Part shown: positions 1 to 10,391 of the stretch, one piece after another
Numbering within the stretch: position 1 is the stretch's first letter
Layout: the number at the start of each line of letters is the position of its first letter
Assembly (NCBI GenBank): GCA_951394405.1
Contig: OX596345.1
Coordinates: 2,542,001 to 2,606,000 of the forward strand
DNA length: 64,000 nt
DNA from: Coprinellus micaceus
Taxonomy: Eukaryota > Basidiomycota > Agaricomycetes > Agaricales > Psathyrellaceae
Direction of reading: 5' to 3'
Program-made: the position numbers and the translations under genes
Notes under the pieces: model-generated
Database searches by the model: none
What the model was told of the DNA's origin: nothing
What the model saw: the letters and a program-made list of their open reading frames with translations, nothing else

Positions 1-2263
1 GACCTTCGGCCCACTCAAAGGCTCGACGAACTCGAACCGATCCATAAGCTCCGCGAGGAGGTTCTGGAGCTGCAGCACGGCAAACCTCCAACCTGTGGTC
101 GTTCCACAGAGCGTTAGCGAGCCCTTCTCAACGGCAGTTCCAGGTGGGATAGAGGGGGGAAGGGAAAGGGATAGGATACGCACCGATGCACCCCTTGTTC
201 CCAGCGCTGAACGTCATGAGGTTCGCGTACATCCCGAGGGTATTGCTCCCCTCCCTCTCGTCTTCCTGCTTCAACCACCGGTGTGGGTTCCAGGTATGGG
301 CGTCGGGGCCCCAGACGGACGGGAGCCTGTGTGCGATGGTGGTTCGTCAGTTAGTGTTTTGGTTTATTTTCTGGGAGATAGGAAGGTGTGGCGAAGTGCG
401 AGAGCTTAGGGTCGAGGGGAGTGGAAATAGTAGGGGGACACGATACCGGGGTGGGGAGGAAAGGCAGTACGCACATGTTATATCCCGCGACCGAGATATA
501 CAACTTCGTCCCTTTGGGAATCGGCAAGTCGCTGACCACCTTCCCGCTCTTCAGGGTGATAGGCTCCGCGAGCGGAAGCACGTCGTCCACCGCAGCTTCG
601 CGGAACATGTTCTGGATGACGGGGTCGAAGCGGAGCGTTTCCTACAAGACAACCCCGCGTTAGAATTCGCTCTTAGTCCTGCGCGAAGTGAAAGGATAGA
701 TCACCTTGATGATGGCGTTCAGCAACGGTAGAGCCTGGAGGTCCTGTGCCGTGAACTCCTTGCCGGCCTTCTTCTCCCTCGCGTCCCGAATTTCAGCTCG
801 GAGCTCGGATTGGATGTTGGGCCGGGAGGAGAGCTCGAAGAGCGCCCAGGCGAGGGTGTTGGCGGAAGTTTCTTGGCCTGCTAGGAGGAGGAACCTAGGG
901 GAGGTGGGGAGAGTCAGTGAGATGCCGAGAAGACGCTGGGTAGGGGAGGGAGAGGGAGACGAGAACGACGACGACGATCGAGGAAATGGATGTGATACGA
1001 AGGGGAATAGATAAAGCGAGACGTACCTCAACTCCGCAACAATCTCATCATCGCTCAACTTCGCCGTCGGGTCCTCATTCAACCCCGCCCTCAAAATATG
1101 GCTCATAATATCCCTCTTCCCACCACCCCCCTCCTTCATCATCCTCTTCCGATCCCCAATCAACTCCAACAAAATCCTCTGGCTCACGCTATTCGTATTC
1201 CGCACATGGTCCAGCTTCCCGCCCACCGGGGCGCTGTTCAGGATCCAGCGGATCAGGCCCATGGGGACGTATTGCAGGAGGGAGAGGGCGGCGAGCTGTC
1301 CCGGGGTGGGCGTGCCGAAGGTCTCGAGGAGGACGGTGGGCATGGCTAGTGCGAGCTCCGTGGGGGTGTTGTCGAGTCCGCCGAATTGGTAGTCGAGTGC
1401 GACTTCGCCGAAGGCGTCCAACGCGGCTTTGGAGATCCATTCGGCGACGTTGAGGATGGGAGCTTCGGAGGTGTCGAGGCTGATGAGGGTGTCCCATTTT
1501 TCGCAGAGCTAGGGGGGGCGGAGGGACGAGGTTAAGTTAGGGGACTCGGGAGAGGATCTGGGGCGCACGCACCTTGTTCGCGACGCCGTTGAACACTGGG
1601 AGGAGTGCCCTCGTCTCTGGGACTCCGAACGCGGGTCGGATACCCTTGCGATGCCGCCTGTGGACGTCGCCTTCGACAGACCCGATACATTCGCCAGCGA
1701 GGAGGTCGGCCATGGCGTACCATTCGGGGGCGCGGATGTACTTGTCTGCGTGCTCGGATTGCATGATATGGCGGAGGGCTGCGGGGTCGGACACGAGGAG
1801 GGCGTTTTTCTAGAGGTTTCCGAGGAAAGGCATCGGTACAACGTAGCGACGAGGTCGAATGTGAGAGAGGACGTACCGTACCAATCTGAGCCCTCAGCTT
1901 ACACACCGCCCCATACGCATCCGCCCATCGCGCACCCAAGGCCCCAGTCGTGTCGGTGAAGAGCGTAGGGATATCTCCTGCCATCCAGCTCGCTCCTGCG
2001 AAATCTTCAACGTTCGCGCCATCCCCTGGGCCGCGAACGTCCGCGAGGCTGATCTCGGTCAACCGCTTGTAGGTGTATCGAGCGACGATGAGGGAGAGGA
2101 GGGTCGTTAAAGCGAGTGAGAGGTTGCTCTTGTCGCTCGGGTTCGAGAAGAGTTGCTCGAGGGTCGACCGGGAGAGGGCGTCGCTGACATTGGAGGGGAA
2201 GAGGGAGACGAGTTCCGAGGGGAGGTGCGATGCGAGAGAAGGGAGGAGGCCGTCGGTGAACAT
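1..2263 (-). CDS. Cytochrome P450 monooxygenase (C-terminus beyond window)
   Basis: A haem-thiolate monooxygenase of the fungal microsomal type. It starts at the ATG at 2263 and reads leftward through at least seven exons; the last codons lie outside the window. A hydrophobic anchor (LSLALTTLLSLIVARY) lies near residue 50. The I-helix motif AGQETSAN is encoded around 865-890, the K-helix ETLRF near 635, and the haem loop FSAGNKGCIG near 190-220, followed after an intron by the L-helix RFAVLQLQ near 70-90. Exon 1 ends at 1877 before a GTACGT donor. The haem loop has Lys where the P450 consensus has Arg. It is divergent from the GGPP synthase at 3424, so a role in terpenoid tailoring is possible but not shown. 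The CYP family could not be assigned by eye. Confidence 0.93.
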
Positions 2264-3423
2264 TGTCGTCCTCTTGAGTAGATCGAGGAGGAACCCTCGA
2301 TCGATGGGGAGGGCCTATTCAGGATAGGGTTTAGAAGACGTTAGGAGAAGGATAGCACGAAACGAAGGACGCACCGAGGATCCACCGTCCCTTCATTATA
2401 TTCCCTACTGCCCTATTCCACCTTTGGATCTACCTCGTAATCGTACCGGCCGCGGTGCATGGTTTCGAGCCATCCGTCGAGCTATGGCTTTGCGTGTGGG
2501 TCGTCGGAAGAAAGGTACCTGGGTCCGAGAGGCGATTCCTGACTCATTCGTGGTCGCCGATTGGGACAAGGCCGGTCTCGATCGACATATGTTTGCGACC
2601 CTGTTTAAGGAGAGGAGTTCCAGTTGGAAGTCGATGAAAAGGAAATGAAGAGGAGGTGGAGAAGAGGCGGAATTAGAGAGCCACGATGAACTGGGGGCTG
2701 TTCGGCAGCGATTGGCCGTGCGATTGATGACGTTGCCGCAATGATGAGCTGGCAGAACCGTGGGCGCCTAATTCACGACCTTGTCTCTTCCCATGATGTT
2801 TCAGCCCCCGCGATCCCTTCCACGTCTTCCTGCAGAGGAAACGGATAATTGAACGCTTCCAACAGCTCTCGTAACCCCCAATGGCCAATCTCCGAGAGGA
2901 GTGGATGCCATGCTGTGCGGCCGCTGAGCATACCGAATCGAACGAACCTCGACCTCTCGGACTTTCTCAGTGGCCCATCACCGTCTCCTCTCGCTATCTT
3001 CGACTCACCTCTTGTCTATTCCCGACGAGCCAGACCGGTTCCAGAGTGCTACACTGGAATCGGGTTCGGGATACGGATCTACGACCATTCCATTGATGCG
3101 CAGTGGGTCCTCCATCCACCCCAAATCCACCCCAATCCCAAAGTCCACGTCCAAAGTCCACTTCACCTCTTCCTCCTGGAGCGTCCGAGTGGGTATGCTG
3201 CGCTCTGAGCGGCTATGAGTGGCTAGAGGTACGTGGAGTCTAGTTTATATTCCGTCGTTTCGATCTTCGTAACAATTCGCTAAACCGCAACCCCGCTCCC
3301 CTACCAGCTTTATCTACCCGAGCCAATCGAGAACTTACGGTGGCGTTCTACACCCTCGCACCGCTTATCTCTGCCGTCTTCTCGCACGTCTCGTCCCCCA
3401 AATCGAAAGACCTCTTCGACGCT
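2264..3423. other. Intergenic region between divergent P450 and GGPP synthase
   Basis: This 1.16-kb stretch separates two divergent genes and should hold both promoters. Open frames of 60-120 codons occur (for example 2849-3208 plus), but none has recognisable protein features or splice partners. An AT-richer stretch near 3240-3255 is the only weak TATA-like sequence on the plus side. Confidence 0.5.
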
Positions 3424-4853
3424 ATGGCAATCGAAGTCTCAGCCGCCCCTGTCTCTCTCCCTACTACGACTGCGAGCTCAGTATCGAGCTCAGTACCATC
3501 TGCCGAGTCAACTAAGGCATCGACGGAGCCGATCGACCGCCCGGTCTCAGCGTATGTCGGGCTCCCACCATGGACGGAGAAGAACGAAAAGGCCCTGCTC
3601 GCACCGTACACGTATATCGTCTCCATCCCAGGGAAGGACCTCCGTACGCAACTCCTACGGGCATTTAACGCGTGGTATAACCTCCCCGACCACACTTTCA
3701 ACGTGATCTCCGAGGTCGTTGGGATGCTGCACAATGCCTCCCTCCTGTAAGTTTATTACCTTCCGGTTCGCTCCATCCATTCGTCGACTCGGACTCACAT
3801 ACCCTGTATCGACCTGACAGGTTCGACGACATCGAAGACTACACTGAACTCCGCCGCGGCCAGCCCGTCGCGCACCGCGTCTTCGGCCTGCCGCAGACCA
3901 TCAACACCGCCGCGTACGCCATGTTCGTCGCCATGTCCAAGCTCTACACTATTCCCAACCTCCAGGTACGTCTTTGTCCTATCCTTCCTTCACTTATCTT
4001 AACTGACCCACGCTGCCTACGAACGACAGCCCTCAACACACCAAACCCTCATGGACATCTTCCTCGAAGAGATCATCGAGCTCCACCGCGGACAGGGTCT
4101 CGAGATCTACTGGCGCGAGACCGGCACCTGCCCCACCGAGGAGGAGTATTTCTGTATGATTAAGCAGAGTGCGTCTTCGCCTCATTCCTCCGCTCAATCA
4201 ATCAAGTAGTAGGAACTGACCGATAAACTGCGACGATAGAGACCGGCGGCCTCTTCCGCCTGGGCGTCCGACTCATGGCCGCGTGCTCACCCGATATCAA
4301 CGTCGACTGCACGAGCGTCGTCGACCTCTTCAGCGTGTTCTTCCAGGTCCGGGACGATGTTATGAACTTGGATAGTGGAGACGTACGTCTCGTTCCTCCT
4401 GCTCTTCTTGGTTTCCGTGTTCTCACCCAGTTTTCCTATTCATGTCACGTCGTAATCACACAGTACGCCGCCGCGAAAGGCTTCGCAGAGGACCTCACCG
4501 AAGGGAAGTTCTCTTTCCCCGTCGTACACGCCATCAGCGTCTCTCCCGCCGGCGATTCCTACGTCCTCGGTACGTCTCCTCCCCTTCCTCCCCTCCCCTT
4601 CCCCCCTTCTCTCATCTTCGTCCAATCCTTAAAAACAAAACACTCACCCCGTATTTCAGATACCCTCCAAACCCACCCCACAGACCTCGACGTTAAGGTC
4701 GCGCTGGTCGAGCACCTGCGGCACAAGACCAAGTCCCTGGAGTATGCCCGTGCGCTCCTGAGGGACCTCGAGCGGAAGTTGGCTGGGGAGGTCGGGAGGT
4801 TGGGGGGGAATGGGGGGTTGGAGGGGATTATGAGGAAGTTGGGGGAGTATTAA
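3424..4853 (+). CDS. ggs1: Geranylgeranyl diphosphate synthase
   Basis: A trans-prenyltransferase that builds C20 GGPP from isopentenyl and allylic diphosphates, feeding diterpenoids, carotenoids and protein prenylation. Six exons: 3424-3746, 3821-3965, 4030-4168, 4240-4382, 4464-4569 and 4660-4853, 349 residues, normal for fungal GGPP synthases. The first Asp-rich motif is in [20 protein letters not shown], joined across intron 1. The second is in [15 protein letters not shown], followed by [14 protein letters not shown]. The open frame continues upstream to 3340, but only with a GTG, so the ATG at 3424 is chosen. The last 14 codons and the stop lie inside a 70-bp tandem duplication. The neighbouring P450 suggests, without proving, a secondary-metabolite role rather than housekeeping. 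Confidence 0.95.
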
Positions 4854-4950
4854 ATGGGACTAGGGAGTATGAGATGGAATGTGGGGGTTGGAGGGGATTA
4901 TGAGGAAGTTGGGGGAGTATTAGATGGGACTAGGGAGTATGAGATGGAAT
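4811..4950. repeat. 70-bp tandem duplication across the GGPP synthase stop codon
   Basis: Two head-to-tail copies of 70 bp (4811-4880 and 4881-4950) differ at only a few positions. Copy 1 supplies the last codons of the synthase and its TAA stop. Copy 2 lies in the 3' UTR and carries TAG at the equivalent place. The unit is strongly purine-biased on the plus strand. Confidence 0.95.
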
Positions 4951-5285
4951 GGGGGGGTATTGGACGGTCTGGGGGAGGAGAATGGGTAAAGGGGGATGGA
5001 AAGAAGGGAAGATGAAGGACGTTGTGTATTGATATGTACTTACGATAGGCCACGAAGTGGTTTCGGGTTGTAATAATTGCATGGTTCTGTGGAATGTTCT
5101 CTCACTCAAAGGTCGGGCAATTGGAAGGAAGTGTATACTCAGAACGATGCACAAAAGGAGATCGGGACGACTAAAGCCTGGGATATGTGGTATGTGGATG
5201 GGAAACAAAACAGTCAAACGTCGAACACAGATACAGATACAAACACAGCCAATCCCCAGCAACGAAGATAACAACCCAATACCGC
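4951..5285. other. Convergent 3' intergenic region
   Basis: Lies between the 3' ends of the GGPP synthase (plus) and the small minus-strand gene at 5286. It presumably carries both 3' UTRs. A short (GATACA)n-like stretch is present near 5225-5245. No coding frame is supported. Confidence 0.4.
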
Positions 5286-5630
5286 CTAATAATCAGGCAT
5301 GAGGTACGGCTCCTCAATCCCCTTCCTATCCATGACAATCCTATACTCGCGGAGAGTATCGTAGTAGAACCTCCACTGGAAGAGGAGCCAAGCCTCGCTT
5401 CCCTGCGGCGCGGTCGCACCATCCCTCGGGACATGATGATAAAATTCAATGATGTTCGACTCGTGTCGTTTGAACTCGTGGGCGTGGTTCAGCTCGGCCC
5501 AGTCGCGGGCGAGTTTCTGCTGGTAGAGGCGCCCGCGGAGGAAGTCCTTCATGAAGTCCTCGCTGTTGAAGTAGGCCTCGGTGAACCTCCAGCCCTTGCT
5601 GGGGATGGTGGGGGGAACGTGGTCGGCCAT
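5286..5630 (-). CDS. Small unrecognised protein, 114 aa
   Basis: An uninterrupted frame from ATG at 5630 to TAG at 5286. The product is rich in aromatic and charged residues (KGWRFTEAYFNSEDFMKDF near the N-terminus, WLLFQWRFYYDTLREYR near the C-terminus) and looks helical and soluble. It has no signal peptide or membrane segment. Support for a real gene is a good TATA box at 5777-5784 and a possible 5' UTR intron starting with GTAAGC just upstream of 5720. No family is recognised. It is convergent with the GGPP synthase. Confidence 0.65.
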   Translation of the reverse strand: MADHVPPTIPSKGWRFTEAYFNSEDFMKDFLRGRLYQQKLARDWAELNHAHEFKRHESNIIEFYHHVPRDGATAPQGSEAWLLFQWRFYYDTLREYRIVMDRKGIEEPYLMPDY

Positions 5631-5776
5631 GGGGAATGTGATTGGTGGTAGGGGGCGCTTAGACGACCTTGGATATTGATGAGGATGGCAGAACGAAAGG
5701 AAAGGGAGTGCTCTGCTTACCTGGTCAACTGGGGAGGATCGAAACTGCTGGGGAGTGGGGTTTCAAGGTGGCCCAG

Positions 5777-5784
5777 TATTTATA
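5777..5784 (-). promoter_or_regulatory. TATA box of the 114-aa protein gene
   Basis: TATAAATA on the minus strand, about 150 bp upstream of the ATG at 5630. The distance fits a promoter followed by a 5' UTR containing a short intron. Confidence 0.5.
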
Positions 5785-6850
5785 GGCGATGGGGTGTTGC
5801 TGTGGCCCTTTGCTCAGAACCATGAACGTCCTCGAGTACAATGAATTTGAGCTCAGAAGGCTTTCCACCCATCAGGTCCCAATGCCACACATCAAACACT
5901 CAGGGTCTTACTACCAAATGTGCCCGAACGGTTTGATACCACTACCGCAACGTCATCGTCCACCCTCAATGGCTACGGACGCGCGGAGTTGGTCCGAGCC
6001 ATTGCGCAGTACAGGCCTTCGCCACACCCCACCTATCGCAAACTCCCTCTGAGATTACGTTTCACACCGTGTTTGCCAGACATTCATTGTCTTTGGGTTT
6101 CGTTCGATGGGCGCTAAAGGTCGGGCCGAATGCACATCATGACGAAACAGGCAGGTGCCCACCCCTTGATGGTCGCTGTGGCCCGTCATTTCGAGGTCAT
6201 TTCAGATGGGACTCCGGGGAACTGAAGGAAGGGTGTTCATTGTTTCGTGTCTATTTTACCTTTTCAGCGGAGTGAGTCATGTTGCTATGACATGTATCGT
6301 TTGTGTTCCACAGCTATCCGCCGGGACCCTCGATAGTAAGCGCCGGAAAGGTCACGTTGTGGCTTTCGAGCGAAGTTCCTGATGCCAGTGGTAAGCAATC
6401 GCGGAGCCTCCTCCGAGACTTGGTGTCTAGTTACCGAGATCCGAGGGGGGCAAAATCATTGGTCTCATAGTTCTTTCGTTGACGCAAAGGTGTGACGTGA
6501 GGGGGAGATTGCCATGGTCCTTTGCGTTACTGCCTCGTGGCTACCCGCCGAAACATTCAACAAGTTAATTTCCGGGATCGGCGAAGGGGTGAAGCCTTCC
6601 AGCAAAGGGCAGGCTATAGCCACGTGCGCGTGTTAAACGAGAGAAAGGGTTTGTGAGGACCGTGGTCCGGCCATACCCATTGCAGGGGTAACTAGGAGGA
6701 ACAATGAAAGACTTACAGCCCACTGTATGGTGTGTCGCTGTGGCTCAGACGTTGGTAATGGGACTGTGGCATGCTAGTATTCGTGAAATAGCATAAGAAG
6801 GGAGACCTTTGAGGAGTGACTCTTCAGAACATCCCTCCTGCTCAGCTTCT
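5785..6850. other. Intergenic region between two divergent small genes
   Basis: About 1.1 kb upstream of both small genes. No open frame here has coding character, and no repeat was seen. It should include the promoter of the gene at 6931. Confidence 0.4.
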
Positions 6851-6930
6851 GTACGTATCTCCCTTCATAAACGACCCCTTCAGACCAGCATCTAACCTCC
6901 CATCGCAGTCTACGCTCATCCATCACCACC

Positions 6931-7284
6931 ATGTCTGCAACCACCGCTTGGGAGAACTTCAGGCAGTACCGCCAGGAGCCCGAACTCCTCGCCAACTCTC
7001 GCACCACGCTCAAGTATGGGACTGTCGAGTTCAACAAGTGCGAAATGGCGGTTAGGGCCTACCACGGCGCCCTTTACAACTTCCTGACCGAATACTACTT
7101 CCCTCCGAGTCGCAAGTGCCAGGACCAGCTTATTGACAGGGTCAAGGCATCCCTCAAGACCAGGAACCTCGAGCAAGGTCTCGAGGGTCTCCTCCGCCAG
7201 TACCTCATGTACGAAGAGGAGATGAGGTGGTTCGATAGCAGGAGCATGGCGAATGACATCTTTGCCCACATGTTGAATATTTAG
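6931..7284 (+). CDS. Small unrecognised protein, 117 aa
   Basis: An intact frame from ATG at 6931 to TAG at 7284. The leader contains a convincing 5' UTR intron at 6851-6908 (GTACGT donor, CTAAC branch site, CGCAG acceptor), and the ATG follows CACCACC, a good fungal start context. The product is helical, with several Tyr/Phe/Arg-rich segments (AYHGALYNFLTEYYFPPSRK in the middle) and no signal peptide. It resembles the 114-aa neighbour in size and aromatic content, but no clear alignment was found. No family is recognised. Confidence 0.72.
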   Translation: MSATTAWENFRQYRQEPELLANSRTTLKYGTVEFNKCEMAVRAYHGALYNFLTEYYFPPSRKCQDQLIDRVKASLKTRNLEQGLEGLLRQYLMYEEEMRWFDSRSMANDIFAHMLNI

Positions 7285-7681
7285 ATAAACTTTGGAACCG
7301 CTTTCGCAGGGTCTCAATCTCAATTGTCTTGTATATTTCTTCATGGCCTGTTTAAGTGACTCCTCTCCTATCGCCTTTATTTGGTACGGTTCCTATCTTT
7401 GCTCAGGTACCTTGAGACGACGCTTTCCGCCATTTAACTTTGAAGGCAAGTCATCATGAACCATCCGATGGACGAGCGTTCAAAAGGGGTAACCTTGCGA
7501 GCCGGTTGGTCTGGAACCCTTGCTGGTTATGAATGACATCGCAGTGCGACATCAAGTCTACCTTCCGACATCGCCTGTTCTCTCATGGGCAAGGCGGACA
7601 TTCGGATGCGGAGTAGAGGAGTATGAAGTGAAACCAAGTTTCGGCAAGGGGATCATGAAGATTGGACCCACGGAGGGCAGG
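7285..7681. other. Convergent 3' intergenic region
   Basis: About 400 bp between the 3' ends of the 117-aa gene and the GH28 gene. No coding frame, repeat or RNA gene is apparent. Confidence 0.4.
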
Positions 7682-9404
7682 CTACCTATTTCCATCTAGC
7701 TGCTGAGGCCACCCAGCAGGGCACGTACCGGTACAGTTCAGCCCGCTGCTCGCCTGATTCCCGATATTACTACAGAGATACTTTACCGCTCCACCCCCGT
7801 TCTTCTGCTTGATATCGATATTGCTGAACGTCAAGTTCTGGCATGGCGCCGCACCACTGCAATGTATGGCTGCCCCGACATTATACCTTGACGTCCCCTT
7901 GATGTTCTCCCACCTCACGTTGTTGATGCCCAACCTACTCCCATCGCAATTCGAGTTCGTGTAGATGCAAGGGGTGATGTAGATTGGCTGGTTGACGTCG
8001 TCGAACTCGAAGTTCCTGAAGGTGATGTTGTTGACGCGACCGGAACCAGGGTAGGTCTTGATCCAGGCGGCGTTGGAGGAGTGGATGCATTTGATGTTTT
8101 CGAAGAGGACGTTGTCGACGTTGTCGGTGACCCCGTTACCGATGGATCCGACGACCATGCAGCCGGACTCGTAGCATGTGACGTTGTCGACGTGCATGTT
8201 CGTGGTATTTCCCTTGGCACAAATGCAGTCCTATTCGAAAAGGAGAATGGATAACGAAGTTAGCGCCACGAAATCCATACGACCAGAGGGTAAAGGATGG
8301 ACGGACGTCACCACTAGTCACGGTCCAGTTCGCAATCTTGACGTCACGAGTGTTCCAGATGTTGGTACCGTCGGTGTTGACTGTCGACCACCGTGTAGCA
8401 GAGGTGGCGTTCATATCGAGGTTGGTCATGGTGATGTTGTCCGAGTATGCGACGAAAGTGTGCCTAGAAGCCAGAACCGAGGGTCTCAGATATCTTTCAA
8501 GTAGGAAGAGAGCGAATACTCACCAGAACTGAGGCTGCCTCCAAGTAATACCATCAATCAACACGTTCGTCGCCCTCCACACAGTCAGGCTAATCGGCCT
8601 CCCATTCTGATTCCCCTGGTTCTGATTCTGGTCGTACCAAGTCTGTCCATTGCCGAAGAACAAGGCCTTCTTGTGCCCAAGCAGCCTGATATTCGTCCCT
8701 CCCAACCTCCACGCCGTACTCCTCTGCGCGTACGTGACGTTGATACTGTTCCTCAACCAGTACTGGATATCGGTGCTCCACTCGAACCTCCCGAGAAGGT
8801 TGATTTCGACGTCGCGGAAGGTGAGTGTATCCATGACCTGGCCGATGTACCAGAACCCTTCAGAGAGGGTGATGGAGGCGTTGGTCGTGCAACGTCTAAA
8901 GACCTCGAGGATACGAGGGGTGTCATCGGGTGGCCTGCCGCCGGAGGGGACTTGGGTTGGGGAGAGCGGTGCGAGGGTGCAGGTGGTGGCGTATGCGATC
9001 CCGCCGGTTTGCGTGGGGGTTGGGACTTCGGTCGTGGTGACTGTCGTCGGGGTAGAAGTGGGATTACTTTGGGTGGGCGTAGAGTTGGACGCTGTGGTAG
9101 TCGCACTTCCCGGACTGGCGTATATTTCCAGTAAGACGACCGAGCGTTTTATTTGGACTGGACATCGGCTTACAGGCACTGGTGATAGAAGTCGTTCAGC
9201 TTCGTGCATACCGCACCCGATACGCACGTAGTATCGCCAGCTAGATAACGGGTTTTGATTATAAGGCACATTCCGGTGGATGAGGAACATAGACTCACTG
9301 TACCCGACACCACCACATTGTCCGTAGATGGGTTGGGCGGCTCGAACCAGTGCCAAACTGGCACATAGCGACACCAGCGCCGACAACTGCGACAACTTCA
9401 GCAT
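7682..9404 (-). CDS. Secreted GH28 polygalacturonase-type enzyme with N-terminal CBM1
   Basis: A secreted pectin backbone hydrolase. The ATG at 9404 gives a clean signal peptide (MLKLSQLSALVSLCASLALV); an in-frame ATG at 9428 adds eight polar residues and is less likely. A fungal cellulose-binding module follows (QPIYGQCGGVGYTGDTTC through NDFYHQCL), split by one intron, then a Ser/Thr/Pro-rich linker, then the GH28 right-handed beta-helix. Family motifs are NTDG, GDDC (formed across the intron whose acceptor precedes 8230) and an IKTYPG element. The Arg expected in the RIK motif is replaced (AAWIKT), and the usual His-Gly site reads VGSIGN, closer to exo-acting or rhamnogalacturonase-type members. 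Five exons. Exact substrate cannot be set by eye. Confidence 0.9.
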
Positions 9405-9465
9405 CTTTTGTGAGTGGATGCAGTCCAAGAATTCGGAGGACGTACCCGCCGGTGTGAGTGCAACG

Positions 9466-9473
9466 TATTTAAA
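9466..9473 (-). promoter_or_regulatory. TATA-like element of the GH28 gene
   Basis: TTTAAATA on the minus strand, about 60 bp upstream of the ATG at 9404. This spacing favours 9404 over 9428 as the start. Confidence 0.4.
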
Positions 9474-10391
9474 CGTCGACGCCTCGTCGAACCCGCGACA
9501 TCACGGGCGGAGTAAGGGTTCAAGCGAGCTTCTGCCTAAACCTCGTACAATGCGAGGGTGCGAGAAGGCTATGTGAGACCCTCAATCGGGGTTAATTCTT
9601 CGCAAAATGGAAACTAAAATCAACTCACGAGTCAACTGACGCCCGTTTCGAAGATTGGGATGGGAACGGAAAGACTGTCGAGGAACTTTAATACTCTATA
9701 AATCGCGGGGATTGGCGCGTTCGATTCTCTGGGCCAGTTCAGCGGTCCGTCGGGAACGATTCTTAGATGGAGCAAGAAGTCTCGACCAGGGTTATCACAG
9801 TTTCCTTTGCTTGGGAATGAGGAGGGGCGTCGGTTCGGTGTAATCGCCGCGAATACAGCGGTCCGAGTGGGCAGCCGAAGGATAGCCTGGAAACGGGCCC
9901 ACTTTGAGGGGTGAGTCGTCACCGGTCAGATACAGAGTACCCGGGCCGTGGAGAAGATGCTGGGCAACGTCGTTTTCGGAGATGGGACAGGTAGATATCC
10001 CTAGCGGACCGTTTAATGCAATGGGATCCGACAGACGACAGAGAGGATCAAATTGACAAATCCAGGCTCTATGAAACTAAGAAAATCTCATATAAACATG
10101 AGTCTGGAGAAAGTTCGCACAGAACTCACCTGGGGAATAGGGCCAGGGAGGAGGTGGTGGAGACGAAGCAAAAGCGCAGTAACCCGAGGGGCTAGGCTGC
10201 TGGCCATGATTGATGGCATCTAATCTTATCTAGTTGGACGCCGTGGGCGGGGTATGCCATGAGTCGGTCAACAATTGAGGAACTTTCGTTGATATGATGT
10301 GTACGGGCACGGAGATATACATCGCTGATTGGGGTACCTGAAAACAAGAAGGTAACTACCGATACAGGTATCCACGCGTCGCGAAGTCACG
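9474..10391. other. Intergenic region
   Basis: About 0.9 kb upstream of the GH28 gene and downstream of the F-box gene. Open frames up to 96 codons exist on both strands, but none shows family motifs. No repeats were found. Confidence 0.4.

Noticed and set aside
3340..3423. Upstream extension of the GGPP synthase frame
   Set aside because: The extension begins with GTG, not ATG, and no intron joins it to an upstream ATG; the ATG at 3424 is in frame and gives a normal length.
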